From Cherax quadricarinatus (Eukaryota > Arthropoda > Malacostraca > Decapoda > Parastacidae): DNA of 64,000 nt. The stretch covers positions 2,753,300 to 2,817,299 of the forward strand of contig NC_091369.1 of assembly GCF_038502225.1 (NCBI RefSeq), in the 5' to 3' direction. The first letter of the stretch is position 1. Every line of letters starts with the position of its first letter. Position numbers and translations under genes: made by a program. The notes beneath the pieces are model-generated. The model was not told the DNA's origin and searched no databases. It was given only the letters and a program-made list of their open reading frames with translations. Positions 23,352 through 34,972 of the stretch are shown in pieces.

Positions 23352-24495
23352 CAGCCTCCACACCTTCAGCAAGGCTATCTTGATTACAGACCATCCCTCA
23401 CACCTTCAGCAAGGCTATCTTGATTACAGACCATCTCTCACACCTTCAGCAAGGCTATCTTGATTACAGACCATCCCTCACACCTTCAGCAAGGTTATCT
23501 TGATTACAGACCATCTCTCACACCTTCAGCAAGGCTATCTTGATTACAGACCATCTCTCACACCTTCAGCAAGGCTATCTTGATTACAGACCATCTCTCA
23601 CACCTTCAGCAAGGTTATCTTGATTACAGACCATCTCTCACACCTTCAGCAAGGCTATCTTGATTACAGACCATCTCTCACACCTTCAGCAAGGCTATCT
23701 TGATTACAGACCATCTCTCACACCTTCAGCAAGGCTATCTTGATTACAGACCATCTCTCACACCTTCAGCAAGGCTATCTTGATTACAGACCATCTCTCA
23801 CACCTTCAACAAGGTTATCTTGATTACAGACCATCTCTCACACCTTCAGCAAGGCTATCTTGATTACAGACCATCTCTCACACCTTCAGCAAGGCTATCT
23901 TGATTACAGACCATCTCTCACACCTTCAGCAAGGCTATCTTGATTACAGACCATCTCTCATACCTTCAGCAAGGCTATCTTGATTACAGACCATCTCTCA
24001 CACCTTCAACAAGGTTATCTTGATTACAGACCATCTCTCACACCTTCAGCAAGGCTATCTTGATTACAGACCATCTCTCACACCTTCAGCAAGGCTATCT
24101 TGATTACAGACCATCTCTCACACCTTCAGCAAGGCTATCTTGATTACAGACCATCTCTCACACCTTCAACAAGGCTATCTTGATTACAGACCATCTCTCA
24201 CACCTTCAGCAAGGCTATCTTGATTACAGACCATCTCTCACACCTTCAACAAGGTTATCTTGATTACAGACCATCTCTCACACCTTCAGCAAGGCTATCT
24301 TGGTTACAGACCATTTCTCACACCTTCAGCAAGGCTATCTTGATTACAGACCATCTCTCACACCTTCAGCAAGGCTATCTTGATTACAGACCATCTCTCA
24401 CACCTTCAGCAAGGCTATCTTGATTACAGACCATCTCTCACACCTTCAACAAGGTTATCTTGATTACAGACCATCCCTCATACCTTCAGCAAGAC
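23352..24495. repeat. 40-bp minisatellite, about 28 copies
   Basis: Exact 40-bp period: CACCTTCAGCAAGGCTATCT followed by TGATTACAGACCATCTCTCA. Most copies are identical, with scattered GC/AC and GC/GT variants. Confidence 0.98.
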
Positions 24496-24499
24496 TATC

Positions 24500-25289
24500 C
24501 CGAGCATAGACTATCCTGCCTACTACCCCCCCCACCCCCCGCCCACAGACCTGGCTTCATGGCTACTAAGAGACCATGGGTGAGTCAAGGTGTGTGTCAG
24601 GTAGGCGTGGTGGGCGTGTATGAGTGGGCGGCTAGTCAGGTGTGATCTGAGACAGAGATGAACACAGTAAGCGACAAATATAACCGCGAGAAACTCTTAT
24701 GTGTGTGTATTTGCGGGTGTGGTGGGTGTAGCAGCGAGGCTGAGGGGGTATACGATCATTCCTCATCTGGTACACACTACCCACACGGGTGTTACCGTGT
24801 ACACACGTACACTGTGTAAACCAAACTGGTTTTTAAATAGACACGGGGGCGAAACACTAAGATGTAAGTACTGAAGGGTCCCAGGAGCGAAATGTTTTCT
24901 GATATACACACATATACACCTGCAGAGGAGGGGCCAGAAACTCTAAATTAATCTCATTAACAAAAGGCAAAGAATTAACTTCATAATAAAATACACAGAC
25001 CAGACACAGATTAAGCCCTAAAGCAGCACTATGCCCTTATAATCCTCGCAAACAGAAAATATAAATGCAGTTTATACATACCCCGCTGTTTTATCCACAT
25101 GTGCGAAACGTTGCACTGAAATGTTGATGCTGGACTCAGAACTATTCCTAGAAGATTACTAGATTACGGGAACCCCGTACTTCAAACACACCTCCCACAC
25201 TAACACGAATTCTGTGGAAACTAGAAGACTAAACGTGTGGAATAGCTTACTAGACGACCCGAAAACTAGTAAAAGTCTCACCCATTCCA
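24500..25289. other. No gene recognised
   Basis: Short C and G runs, two weak GCGAAATG/GCGAAACG fragments (near 24890 and 25100) of the foldback type, and otherwise unremarkable sequence. Confidence 0.5.
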
Positions 25290-26095
25290 AAACTAACGGC
25301 TTGAGAAAGCTCCTGGAGAGAGAAACGTTGCTTCAAGTGTGCAACATTTGGGTATAGCCTTCACAGTAGACTTCTTCGGTCAAATACAGAGACAGGTGTG
25401 GTAGTGAAATGCAGATGATGTAATCAGTCCATCAATCTTGGAGAAAAAGTGTTTAAGTGGACAGTCCCTCAGCCTAGAGAAGAGTTCAGCTCCATGGTCT
25501 GGAACGATATTGTTCCAGAGTTCAGCTCCATGATCTGGAACGATATTGTTCCAGAGTTCAGCTCCATGATCTGGAACGATATTGTTCCAGAGTTCAGCTC
25601 CATGGTCTGGAGCGATATTGTTCCAGAGTTCAGCTCCATGGTCTGGAACGATATTGTTCCAGAGTTCAGCTTCATGGTCTGGAACGATATTGTTCCAGAG
25701 TTCAGCTCCATGGTCTGGAATCATATCGTTCCAGAGTTCAGCTCCATGGTCTGGAATCATATCGTTCCAGAGTTCAGCTCCATGGTCTGGAATCATATCG
25801 TTCCAGAGTTCAGCTCCATGGTCTGGAACGATATTGTTCCAGAGTTCAGCTCCATGGTCTGGAACGATATTGTCATAGAGTTCAGCTCCATGGTCTGGAA
25901 CAACATCGCTCCAGCTCATGGAGCTGAACTCTTCTCCAGGCTGAGGGACTGACCACCTCAAATACTTTTTCTCCAAGATTGATGGACTGATTACATCATC
26001 TTTATTTCACTACTGCTACTGTTCCATCTACATTTCACCCGTGTAGGAGAAACGTTTCAGCAATAAAGATTCCCAACTATTGCAAATGTGTGTTA
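25290..26095. repeat. Foldback repeat with a minisatellite in its centre
   Basis: The arms (about 25405-25497 and 25913-26009) are inverted copies: GATGATGTAATCAGTCCATC against GATGGACTGATTACATCATC, and AGTCCCTCAGCC against GGCTGAGGGACT. The right flank continues with GAAACGTTTCAGCAATAAAG, as in other family members. The loop is filled by the 36-bp array listed separately. Confidence 0.88.
25483..25912. repeat. 36-bp minisatellite, about 12 copies
   Basis: Unit CAGCTCCATGGTCTGGAACG followed by ATATTGTTCCAGAGTT. It contains its own dyad (TGGAACGATATTGTTCCA). A 36-bp unit leaves long frames open on both strands; these are artefacts. Confidence 0.95.
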
Positions 26096-26099
26096 AATC

Positions 26100-26665
26100 T
26101 CAACTTCTCGGTATTTTAAACCAGTCCCAACATACCATAACCTTCTCCACACTAAGACAAATACCTCAAAGCACTGTACTAGACCTTCCTTAGTAAAACT
26201 AACCATCTAATATCTAAGTTAGCTTCTTGAGTGCCACCTAATATTGTTTCTGAGAACTTAAATCAGTCTGGATGTGACTCAAGGCGATTGTCATGTCCTG
26301 TTCTAAGCTACGATTCATTCATTTTATATCCTTCCAAGTATTTCCTTGAATGTTTAAACAATGTTGATAATGTTCCTTTACATATGGGTAGTTTGACGTA
26401 ATTTAAGAATGGCTGGGATGGACTGCCAGAGAGATGAGATGTTGATATTATTTTTATAGGTGACTAATGTGGATATACAGTCATTGTGCACTTTCCGTTG
26501 GTCATTCTGTGCTGTTCTACGGACGCCGAAGAAGGTTGCATAGTCGGGAGATGTATATATATGTATAGAGAGGGAGAGAGGTCACAAAGGTGATTTTTTT
26601 AGGTGACTTAAAACCTTCTTCCTGCCACCCTTAACAACCCCTCTTCAGCCCCCTCTCAGCTGTGT
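26100..26665. other. No gene recognised
   Basis: Mixed sequence without exon-like frames or clear repeats. Confidence 0.5.
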
Positions 26666-26667
26666 CT

Positions 26668-26672
<5 letters not shown>

Positions 26673-26708
<36 letters not shown>

Positions 26709-27145
26709 CTCTGTCTCTCTTTCACACCATCATCATCATCATCATCAGGGGACGGAGAGAGAGAGAGAGACGGGGAAACCCTGATCCCTTGGATCAAGAG
26801 TCGTGGAAGCACCTTGAAGCAAGGCTGCTAAGTAATGGGGGGGAGATGCAGATGTGGTGCAGAATTTATGTGCTTGTTGAATATCTCCCTCCCCTTCCCC
26901 CTCCCTCCCCTTCCCCCTCCCCCTCCCTCCCCTTCCTCCCTCCCTTATATCACCCTCCCCCTCCTCCCTTCTTCCCCTTACTTGCCCTTCCTCTTGACGT
27001 GATCTACAGCTCTCTTTGCCCTCCTTTCTCTTATACTTCCTATTTCCCCTCTCTCTCTCACCTCTCTTCTTCTCTCTCTCCTCCCTTCTTCTCCCTCCCT
27101 CCCTCTCCTCCCTTCTTCTCCCTCCCTCCCTCCCTCAGCTTCCTC
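26673..27145. repeat. (CT)n and polypyrimidine tract
   Basis: CT run at 26673-26726, ATC run near 26733-26748, then C/T-only blocks (CCCTCCC, CTTCTCC) from about 26885 to 27135. Confidence 0.85.
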
Positions 27146-27180
27146 TTTCCGCTAGAGCCAATTAAGGAGAATGTATTAGT

Positions 27181-28555
27181 GTTGGAGGAACAGGTGTAGA
27201 CACTGTTGATGGAGTGTTGGAGGAACAGGTGTAGACACTGTTGATGGAGTGCTGGAGGAACAGGTGTAGACACTGTTGATGGAGTGTTGGAGGAACAGGT
27301 GTAGACACTGTTGATGGAGTGTTGGAGGAACAGGTGTAGACACTGTTGATGGAGTGTTGGAGGAACAGGTGTAGACACTGTTGATGGAGTGTTGGAGGAA
27401 CAGGTGTAGACACTGTTGATGGAGTGTTGGAGGAACAGGTGTAGACACGGTTGATGGAGTGTTGGAGGAACAGGTGTAGACACGGTTGATGGAGTGTTGG
27501 AGGAACAGGTGTAGACACTGTTGATGGAGTGTTGGAGGAACAGGTGTAGACACTGTTGATGGAGTGTTGGAGGAACAGGTGTAGACACTGTTGATGGAGT
27601 ATTGGAGGAACAGGTGTAGACACTGTTGGTGGAGTGTTGGAGGAACAGGTGTAGACACTGTTGATGGAGTGTTGGAGGAACAGGTGTAGACACTGTTGAT
27701 GGAGTGTTGGAGGAACAGGTGTAGACACTGTTGATGGAGTGTTGGAGGAACAGGTGTAGACACGGTTGATGGAGTGTTGGAGGAACAGGTGTAGACACTG
27801 TTGATGGAGTGTTGGAGGAACAGGTGTAGACACTGTTGATGGAGTGTTGGAGGAACAGGTGTAGACGCTGTTGATGGAGTGTTGGAGGAACAGGTGTAGA
27901 CACTGTTGATGGAGTGTTGGAGGAACAGGTGTAAGCACTGTTGATGGAGTGTTGGAGGAACAGGTGTAGACGCTGTTGATGGAGTGTTGGAGGAACAGGT
28001 GTAGACACTGTTGATGGAGTGTTGGGGGAACAGGTGTAGACACTGTTGATGGAGTGTTGGAGGAACAGGTGTAGACACGGTTGATGGAGTGTTGGAGGAA
28101 CAGGTGTAGACACTGTTGATGGAGTGTTGGAGGAACAGGTGTAGACACTGTTGATGGAGTGTTGGAGGAACAGGTGTAGACACGGTTGATGGAGTGTTGG
28201 AGGAACAGGTGTAGACACTGTTGATGGAGTGTTGGAGGAACAGGTGTAGACACTGTTGATGGAGTGTTGGAGGAACAGGTGTAGACGCTGTTGATGGAGT
28301 GTTGGAGGAACAGGTGTAGACACTGTTGATGGAGTGTTGGAGGAACAGGTGCAGGCAGTGTTGATGGAGTGTTGGAGGAACAGGTGTAGACGCTGTTGAT
28401 GGAGTGTTGGAGGAACAGGTGTAGACACTGTTGATGGAGTGTTGGAGGAACAGGTGTAAGCACTGTTGATGGAGTGTTGGAGGAACAGGTGCAGGCAGTG
28501 TTGATGGAGTGTTGGAGAAACAGGTGTAGGCTCCGTTGATGGAGTATTGGCACTC
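27181..28555. repeat. 35-bp minisatellite, about 39 copies
   Basis: Unit GTTGGAGGAACAGGTGTAGA followed by CACTGTTGATGGAGT. Variants are CACGG, CGCTG and GCAGGCAGTG. The 753-codon minus frame is an artefact of the low stop content. Confidence 0.97.
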
Positions 28556-28559
28556 TCAG

Positions 28560-29318
28560 AGAACACAACGGCACTCTGGCAGTGACACAGCTGCACTCTG
28601 GCAGTGACACAGCTGCACTCTGGCAGTGACACAGCTGCACTCTGGCAGTGACACAGCTGCACTCTGGCAATGACACAGCTGCACTCTGGCAGGGTCACAG
28701 CAGCACTCTGGCAGTGACACAGCAGCACTCTGGCAGTGACACAGCAGCACTCTGGCAGTGACACAGCAGCACTCTGGCAGTGACACAGCAGCACTCTGGC
28801 AGTGACACAGCAGCACTCTGGCAGTGACACAGCAACACTCTGGCAGGGACACAGCAACACTCTGGTAGGAACACAGCAGCACTCTGGCAGGGACACAGCA
28901 GCACTCTGGCAGTGACACAGCAACACTCTGGCAGGGACACAGCAACACTCTGGTAGGAACACAGCAGCACTCTGGCAGGGACACAGCAGCACTCTGGCAG
29001 GGACACAGCAGCACTCTGGCAGGGACACAGCAACACTCTGGTAGGAACACAGCAACACTCTGGTAGGAACACAGCAGCACTCTGGCAGGGACACAGCAAC
29101 ACTCTGGTAGGAACACAGCAGCACTCTGGCAGGGACACAGCAACACTCTGGTAGGAACACAGCAGCACTCTGGCAGGGACACAGCAGCACTCTGGCAGGG
29201 ACACAGCAACACTCTGGTAGGAACACAGCAGCACTCTGGCAGGGACACAGCAGCACTCTGGCAGGGACACAGCAGCATTCTGGTAGGAGCATAGCAGCAC
29301 TCTGGCAGTGACACAGCA
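28560..29318. repeat. 22-bp minisatellite, about 34 copies
   Basis: Unit ACACAGCAGCACTCTGGCAG plus TG. Subtypes form local blocks: CTGCACTC first, then CAGCACTC, then CAACACTCTGGTAGGA alternating with CAGCACTCTGGCAGGG. Confidence 0.97.
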
Positions 29319-29429
29319 AGATGATGTGAGTGTTACTAAGATGGATTTGTGGCCCAGAAACTGCCGGATGCTGGACTCAGTAATCTGGCTTTCCCATAAA
29401 ACTAATCTCCAACACTGACACTGGAACTA

Positions 29430-29675
29430 ACCACACTAGCCACAGCTAAAGATGTATAACTAGCAGCACTAATGGTGTAGCAAACTACTGACGAACAACG
29501 AGGAAGACACTTCGCTACACATAAAGATGTATAACTAGCAGCACTAATGGTGTAGCAAACTACTGACGAACAACGAGAAAGACACTTCGCTACACATAAA
29601 GATGTATAACTAGCAGCACTAATGGTGTAGCAAATTACTGACGAACAACGAGAAAGACACTTCGCTACACACAAC
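29430..29675. repeat. 75-bp tandem repeat, about 3.3 copies
   Basis: AAAGATGTATAACTAGCAGC starts at 29448, 29523 and 29598. The copies are almost identical. Confidence 0.95.
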
Positions 29676-29679
29676 CTTA

Positions 29680-30800
29680 AATCAACCTTCTGCCAATGTA
29701 AACAATTCTTCTTTCCACGCTCTTCCGTTACTTAAAAAAAGTTATCTCGTGAGAAAGGGCTGAATGTCCTCGGGACAATTTATTTTTATAACCCTCGTGA
29801 GTTTAGCAAACGCTTTTGTTGAGTGTAATAACAATGGAGCTCTTGGATACATATGATAATTACTTTTGCGTCACGAGCGGTTAATTCTGAGTAAGAGGAA
29901 CTTTTGTCTTGGTTGTCGGACTGGTGCTTTTTCTTCTTGTTAGGGATTATAGGACCATGGACATCTTACGCCGTATCGAGCCGTAGTTTGCAAACATTTC
30001 TTCATGTTGGGGATTTATAGGACCACTGTAAACTTACACTGTATTGAGTCCCAGATAATAGTGTCTTCTTCATACTTGTGGGATTTATAGGGCCATTGGA
30101 AGCTTTCACCGTATCGAGTCCCAGATTATTTCATCTTCATGTTAGGGTTTATAGGGCCACTGACAGCTTACGCTGTACAGAACCCTATTGTTGGGTAAGA
30201 AATGTATGAATGATCGGGGAGGAACGCAGGGCAGCCGGAGGACATAAATGCGAGTTTTCCTACTGGCCATTCGACCTAGCAAACTAATGGTTATAATCAT
30301 AACCATGGATTTTAAAGAGGTGGACCGATAAGGCAGCGGAAGTCCTCGTGTTTCCTTAGTCAGGAAACACTTGTCCTGTTTCCTGACAAACATTATACCT
30401 CCCTACTGGCCACGATTTTTAGTCGTTAGAATATCCACAGACTGTTGACATGGACTCTTAAGATGACGTACACTACGTACCACAATCAGTCACCACCAGA
30501 CGATAAGGATTACTTGATAAACATCTGCCAACACCCTCAGAGAAACAGGAAGGTGACACAAGCACCTTGCCAACTCAAAGTAATCCAGTCGGTATTTCAC
30601 CCATGAAAACTTCCCTCAACTAATACCGCAACTCTTTCGCATTTTTTCCACCATAGTTTACCTCCTGTGAAAGCAACAGCAACTCCACTGGGGAGGAGGA
30701 AATTTTTAGGGTTAACTACTGTATTTTTTATGCATCTTTTCTGTGGTGGTACCTTGTTAATGAACACTCAGAGGAAGGATAAAGTGTAAGTGTACTAATG
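29680..30800. other. No gene recognised; about 80-bp degenerate repeat at 29935-30175
   Basis: Three diverged copies around GGGATTTATAGGACCACTG and TATTGAGTCCCAGATAAT. A short TGTTTCCTGACAAAC inverted pair lies near 30360-30390. No exon-like frame. Confidence 0.5.
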
Positions 30801-30803
30801 AAT

Positions 30804-30891
<88 letters not shown>
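30804..30891. repeat. (CT)n microsatellite
   Basis: About 44 CT units. Confidence 0.97.
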
Positions 30892-30894
<3 letters not shown>

Positions 30895-31199
30895 TTCTCT
30901 CACTCTAGGTGAGGAAGCGTGCCAGCACTAATACTGAGAGGAGACGCCCACACTATCAAAGAAATAATTCTGAGTGTAGGCGAGGGTAGTGATGCTATAT
31001 GAGTAAGGTCAAATTGAAGTCACAAGCCAGCTTGTGCCAGCCTACCTGCCAGCCTGTTAGCCTGCCTACCTACCAGACTGCCAGCCTTCCTGCCTGTCAG
31101 CCTGCTAGCCTGTCAGTGTTAACGTTAGTGTTTGGTATAAAGTGAAGGGATGTGTGGCGTACCTGGTCATCTCTATCCCAGGGCGCTGTGTCATGACCT

Positions 31200-31735
31200 T
31201 TATGCCCCTGCCTGCCCTCTGTTTCCTGCCCCTGCCTGCCCTCTGTTTCCTGATCCTGCCTGCCCTCTGTTTCCTGATCCTGCCTGCCCTCTGTTTCCTG
31301 ATCCTGCCTGCCCTCTGTTTCCTGATCCTGCCTGCCCTCTGTTTCCTGATCCTGCCTGCCCTCTGTTTCCTGATCATGACCTTCCTGCCCCTGCCTGCCC
31401 TCTGCCTGCCCTCTGCTGTTTCCTGATCCTGCCTGCCCTCTGACCCTGCCTGCCCTCTGTTTCCTGTTTCTGTTTCCTGTCCCTGCCTGCCCTCTGTTTT
31501 CTGATCCTGCCTGCCCTCTGTTTCCTGATCCTGCCTGCCCTCTGTTTCCTGCCCTCTGTTTCCTGCTGCCTGCCCTCCTGCTTCTCTGTTTCCCTGCCTG
31601 CCCCTCTGTTTCCTGTTTCCTGCCCCTGCCTGCCCTCTGTTTCCTGCCCCTAAGTGTCCTCTGCCTCTTGCCCCTGCCTGCCCTCTGCCACGCTCTTCCT
31701 GCCCTCCCTGCTGTCTACCTCCTGCCCTCTGTCAC
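31200..31735. repeat. 24-bp minisatellite
   Basis: Unit CTGCCTGCCCTCTGTTTCCT plus GATC. It is regular to about 31370 and irregular afterwards. Confidence 0.92.
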
Positions 31736-31739
31736 TTTA

Positions 31740-32045
31740 TTTACCATTCAGTTATAATCATAACTGGCGTAATGACCTCTTTGAGATTACTCGGGGTTGA
31801 GCCCTGGCTCTTGGACCCCACCTCCTTAACTTTCGCTCTACTGAGGTCAACTGGATCGCTGTATTTGGGTATTGTATCACACTCCCACCCACCCACATCC
31901 CCCCTACGCCCACCATGCCCCCTACATTTACCTTGTGTGGGTGTGCCAAGGGAGGCCGCCCACCGTCTGGGCCAGTAGTGACCTCTGGAGGGTGCCAACA
32001 CTCACGTCAGGTAGCAATATTATTACCATAAACATGAAGGTGACG
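31740..32045. other. No gene recognised
   Basis: Contains GGGTTGAGCCCTGGCTCTTG, weakly like the minus-strand 3' end of the AC-associated retroelement, but too diverged to call. Confidence 0.4.
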
Positions 32046-32047
32046 TG

Positions 32048-32162
<115 letters not shown>

Positions 32163-32475
32163 GTGAGTGAGGTTTTGGTTTTCCTATTGAGAGATATTAA
32201 GAGGATGGGCGAGTGTGACAAGTGGGCCACCACAAGTGTCAGTAATGTAAACAGCCTGCCAGACCACATAGTGTGGTTGATCAGAGAATTACCAGGAGTG
32301 GCTATGCACACGGTGGTGCACGAACATTGGGCGGGGAGCGGTGACTCGACCCACCCCCAACATGCAACCAAATAAAGGGGGGATGATTGAATGGTAGATG
32401 TCATACACAGTGAGAAGAGAAGGTATGGCAGGGCTCGTGAGGAGTATGTGTGTGGATGTTGGTGAGTAGTTGAGG

Positions 32476-32527
32476 AGAAGGTGCCTGCCAGGAGCCGAGG
32501 CTCGACCAGTGTGATGTTAACTAGGTA

Positions 32528-32529
<2 letters not shown>
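32476..32529 (+). mobile_element. Diverged 3' end of the AC-associated retroelement
   Basis: GCCAGGAGCCGAGGCTCGAC, then CTAGGTACGTACACAC, matches the 3' UTR and tail of the open copies with several changes. It ends in the AC tract (32530-32558) into which the next copy is placed. Confidence 0.6.
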
Positions 32530-32558
<29 letters not shown>

Positions 32559-34853
32559 GTAAGGGACACTACAAAAGAGAGAGGAGAGGATGAACCAGCA
32601 AGACTGGACCTAGTATTCACCTTGAGTAGTGCAGATATTGAGGACATCACATATGAAAGACCCCTTGGGGCCAGTGACCATGTGGTTTTAAGCTTCGAAT
32701 ACACAGTAGAGCTAAAAGTGGAGGGGGAAGCAGGAAGGCCAGGACGAATGAAGCCAAACTACAAGAAAGGGGACTACACGGGAATGAGGAACTTCCTGAA
32801 CGGGGTTCAGTGGGACAGAGAACTGGCAGGGAAGCCAGTTAATGAGATGATGGAATATGTAGCAACAAAATGCAAGGAGGCTGAGGAGAGGTTTGTACCC
32901 AAGGGTAACAGGAATAATGAAAAAGCCAGGATGAGCCCATGGTTTACCCAAAGGTGCAGGGAGGCAAAAACTAAGTGTGCTAGGGAATGGAAGAAATATA
33001 GAAGGCAAAGGACCCAGGAGAATAAGGAGAGCACTCGTAGAGCCAGAAATGAATATGCACAGATAAGAAGGGAGGCCCAACGACAATATGAAAACGACAT
33101 AGCAGCGAAAGCCAAATCTGACCCAAAACTGTTGTACAGCCACATCAGGAGGAAAACAACAGTCAAGGACCAGGTAATCAGGCTAAGGAAGGAAGGAGGA
33201 GAGACAACAAGAAATGACCGTGAAGTATGTGAGGAACTCAACAAGAGATTTAAAGAAGTGTTCACAGAGGAGACAGAAGGGGCTCCAGAAAGACGGAGAG
33301 GTGGGGCACACCACCATGTGCTGGACACAGTGCACACAACCGAGGAAGAAGTGAAGAGCCTTCTGAGTGAGCTAGATACCTCAAAGGCAATGGGGCCAGA
33401 TAACATCTCCCCATGGGTATTGAGAGAGGGAGCAGAGGCGCTATGTGTACCCCTAACAACAATATTCAATACATCTATCGAAACAGGGAGATTGCCTGAG
33501 GCATGGAAGACAGCAAATGTAGTCCCAATCTTTAAAAAAGGAGACAGACATGAAGCATTAAACTACAGACCAGTGTCACTGACATGTATAGTATGCAAAG
33601 TCATGGAGAAGATTATCAGGAGAAGAGTGGTGGAACACCTAGAAAGGAATGATCTCATCATCAGCACCCAACATGGTTTCAGGGACGGGAAATCTTGTGT
33701 CACAAACCTACTGGAGTTCTATGACATGGTGACAGCAGTAAGACAAGAGGGAGAGGGGTGGGTGGATTGCATTTTCTTGGACTGCAAAAAGGCGTTTGAC
33801 ACAGTACCACACAAGAGATTAGTGCAAAAACTGGAGGACCAAGCAGGGATAACAGGGAAGGCACTACAATGGATCAGGGAATACTTGTTAGGAAGACAGC
33901 AGCGAGTTATGGTACGTGGCGAGGTGTCAGAGTGGGCACCTGTGATCAGCGGGGTCCCACAGGGGTCAGTCCTAGGACCAGTGCTGTTTCTGGTATTTGT
34001 GAACGACATGACGGAAGGAATAGAATCCGAAGTGTCCCTGTTTGCAGATGAAGTGAAGTTGATGAGAAGAATTCATTCGATCGAAGACCAGGCAGAACTA
34101 CAAAGGGATCTGGACAGGCTGCAGACCTGGTCCAGCAATTGGCTACTGGAGTTCAACGCCACCAAGTGCAAAGTCATGAAGATTGGGGAAGGGCAAAGAA
34201 GACCGCAGACGGAGTACAGTCTAGGGGGCCAGAGACTACAAACCTCACTCAAGGAAAAAGATCTTGGGGTAAGTATAACACCAGGCACATCTCCTGAAGC
34301 GCACATCAACCAAATAACTGCTGCAGCATATGGGCGCCTAGCAAACCTCAGAACAGCATTCCGACATCTTAATAAGGAATCGTTCAGGACCCTGTACACC
34401 GTGCACGTTAGGACCATATTGGAGTATGCGGCACCAGTGTGGAACCCACACCTAGCCAAGCACGTAAAGAAACTAGAGAAAGTGCAAAGGTTTGCAACAA
34501 GACTAGTCCCAGAGCTAAGAGGTATGTCCTACGAGGAGAGGTTAATGGAAATCAACCTGACGACACTGGAGGACAGGAGAGATAGGGGGGACATGATAAC
34601 GACATACAAAATACTGAGAGGAATTGACAAGGTGGACAAAGACAGGATGTTCGAGAGACTGGACACAGTAACAAGGGGACACAGTTGGAAGTTGAAGACA
34701 CAGATGAATCACAGGGATGTTAGGAAGTATTTCTTCAGCCACAGAGTAGTCAGGAAGTGGAATAGTTTGGGAAGCGATGTAGTGGAGGCAGGATCCATAC
34801 ATAGCTTTAAGCAGAGGTATGATAAAGCTCACGGTTCAGGGAGAGTGACCTAG
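32559..34853 (+). CDS. Endonuclease/reverse transcriptase polyprotein, longest copy, FADE active site
   Basis: Open frame of 764 codons from the AC-tract junction to TAG; the ATG inside the AC run upstream is accidental. It begins with the C-terminal end of an APE-type endonuclease (RLDLVFTL, then GASDHVVLSFEY with the SDH motif). A basic linker rich in Arg/Lys/Glu follows. The RT domain shows [64 protein letters not shown] and the usual C-terminus. The catalytic FADD is changed to FADE (codons at 34041-34052), replacing the second Asp by Glu, while the remaining frame has no stop. The copies at 15.8 and 35.0 kb keep FADD. The product is probably inactive, or this is a recent mutation or sequence error. 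The endonuclease N-terminus and ORF1 are missing. Confidence 0.9.
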   Translation, partial: VRDTTKERGEDEPARLDLVFTLSSADIEDITYERPLGASDHVVLSFEYTVELKVEGEAGRPGRMKPNYKKGDYTGMRNFLNGVQWDRELAGKPVNEMMEYVATKCKEAEERFVPKGNRNNEKARMSPWFTQRCREAKTKCAREWKKYRRQRTQENKESTRRARNEYAQIRREAQRQYENDIAAKAKSDPKLLYSHIRRKTTVKDQVIRLRKEGGETTRNDREVCEELNKRFKEVFTEETEGAPERRRGGAHHHVLDTVHTTEEEVKSLLSELDTSKAMGPDNISPWVLREGAEALCVPLTTIFNTSIETGRLPEAWKTANVVPIFKKGDRHEALNYRPVSLTCIVCKVMEKIIRRRVVEHLERNDLIISTQHGFRDGKSCVTNLLEFYDMVTAVRQEGEGWVDCIFLDCKKAFDTVPHKRLVQKLEDQAGITGKALQWIREYLLGRQQRVMVRGEVSEWAPVISGVPQGSVLGPVLFLVFVNDMTEGIESEVSLFADEVKLMRRIHSIEDQAELQRDLDRLQTWSSNWLLEFNATKCKVMKIGEGQRRPQTEYSLGGQRLQTSLKEKDLGVSITPGTSPEAHINQITAAAYGRLANLRTAFRHLNKESFRTLYTVHVRTILEYAAPVWNPHLAKHVKKLEKVQRFATRLVPELRGMSYEERLMEINLTTLEDRRDRGDMITTYKILRGIDKVDKDRMFERLDTVTRGHSWKLKTQMNHRDVRKYFFSHRVVRKWNSLGSDVVEAGSIHSFKQRYDKAHGSGRVT

Positions 34854-34916
34854 TAGCGATCAGTGAAGAGGCGGGGCCAGGAGCTTGGACTCGACCCCTG
34901 CAACCTCAACTAGGTG

Positions 34917-34918
<2 letters not shown>
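32559..34918 (+). mobile_element. CR1/Jockey-like element between two AC tracts
   Basis: It begins GTAAGGGACACTAC right after 29 bp of AC (32530-32558). It ends with GAGGCGGGGCCAGGAGCTTG and CTAGGTGAGTAC, running into AC at 34918-34970. The next copy follows in the same orientation. Confidence 0.88.

Positions 34919-34970
<52 letters not shown>

Positions 34971-34972
<2 letters not shown>

Noticed and set aside
23352..24495. Regular 40-bp repetition resembling a CRISPR array
   Set aside because: There are no unique spacers between repeats, no cas genes, and the DNA is eukaryotic.
27058..29319. 753-codon minus-strand frame
   Set aside because: Runs across a 35-bp and a 22-bp array plus a polypyrimidine tract; three overlapping frames are open, so it is not a gene.
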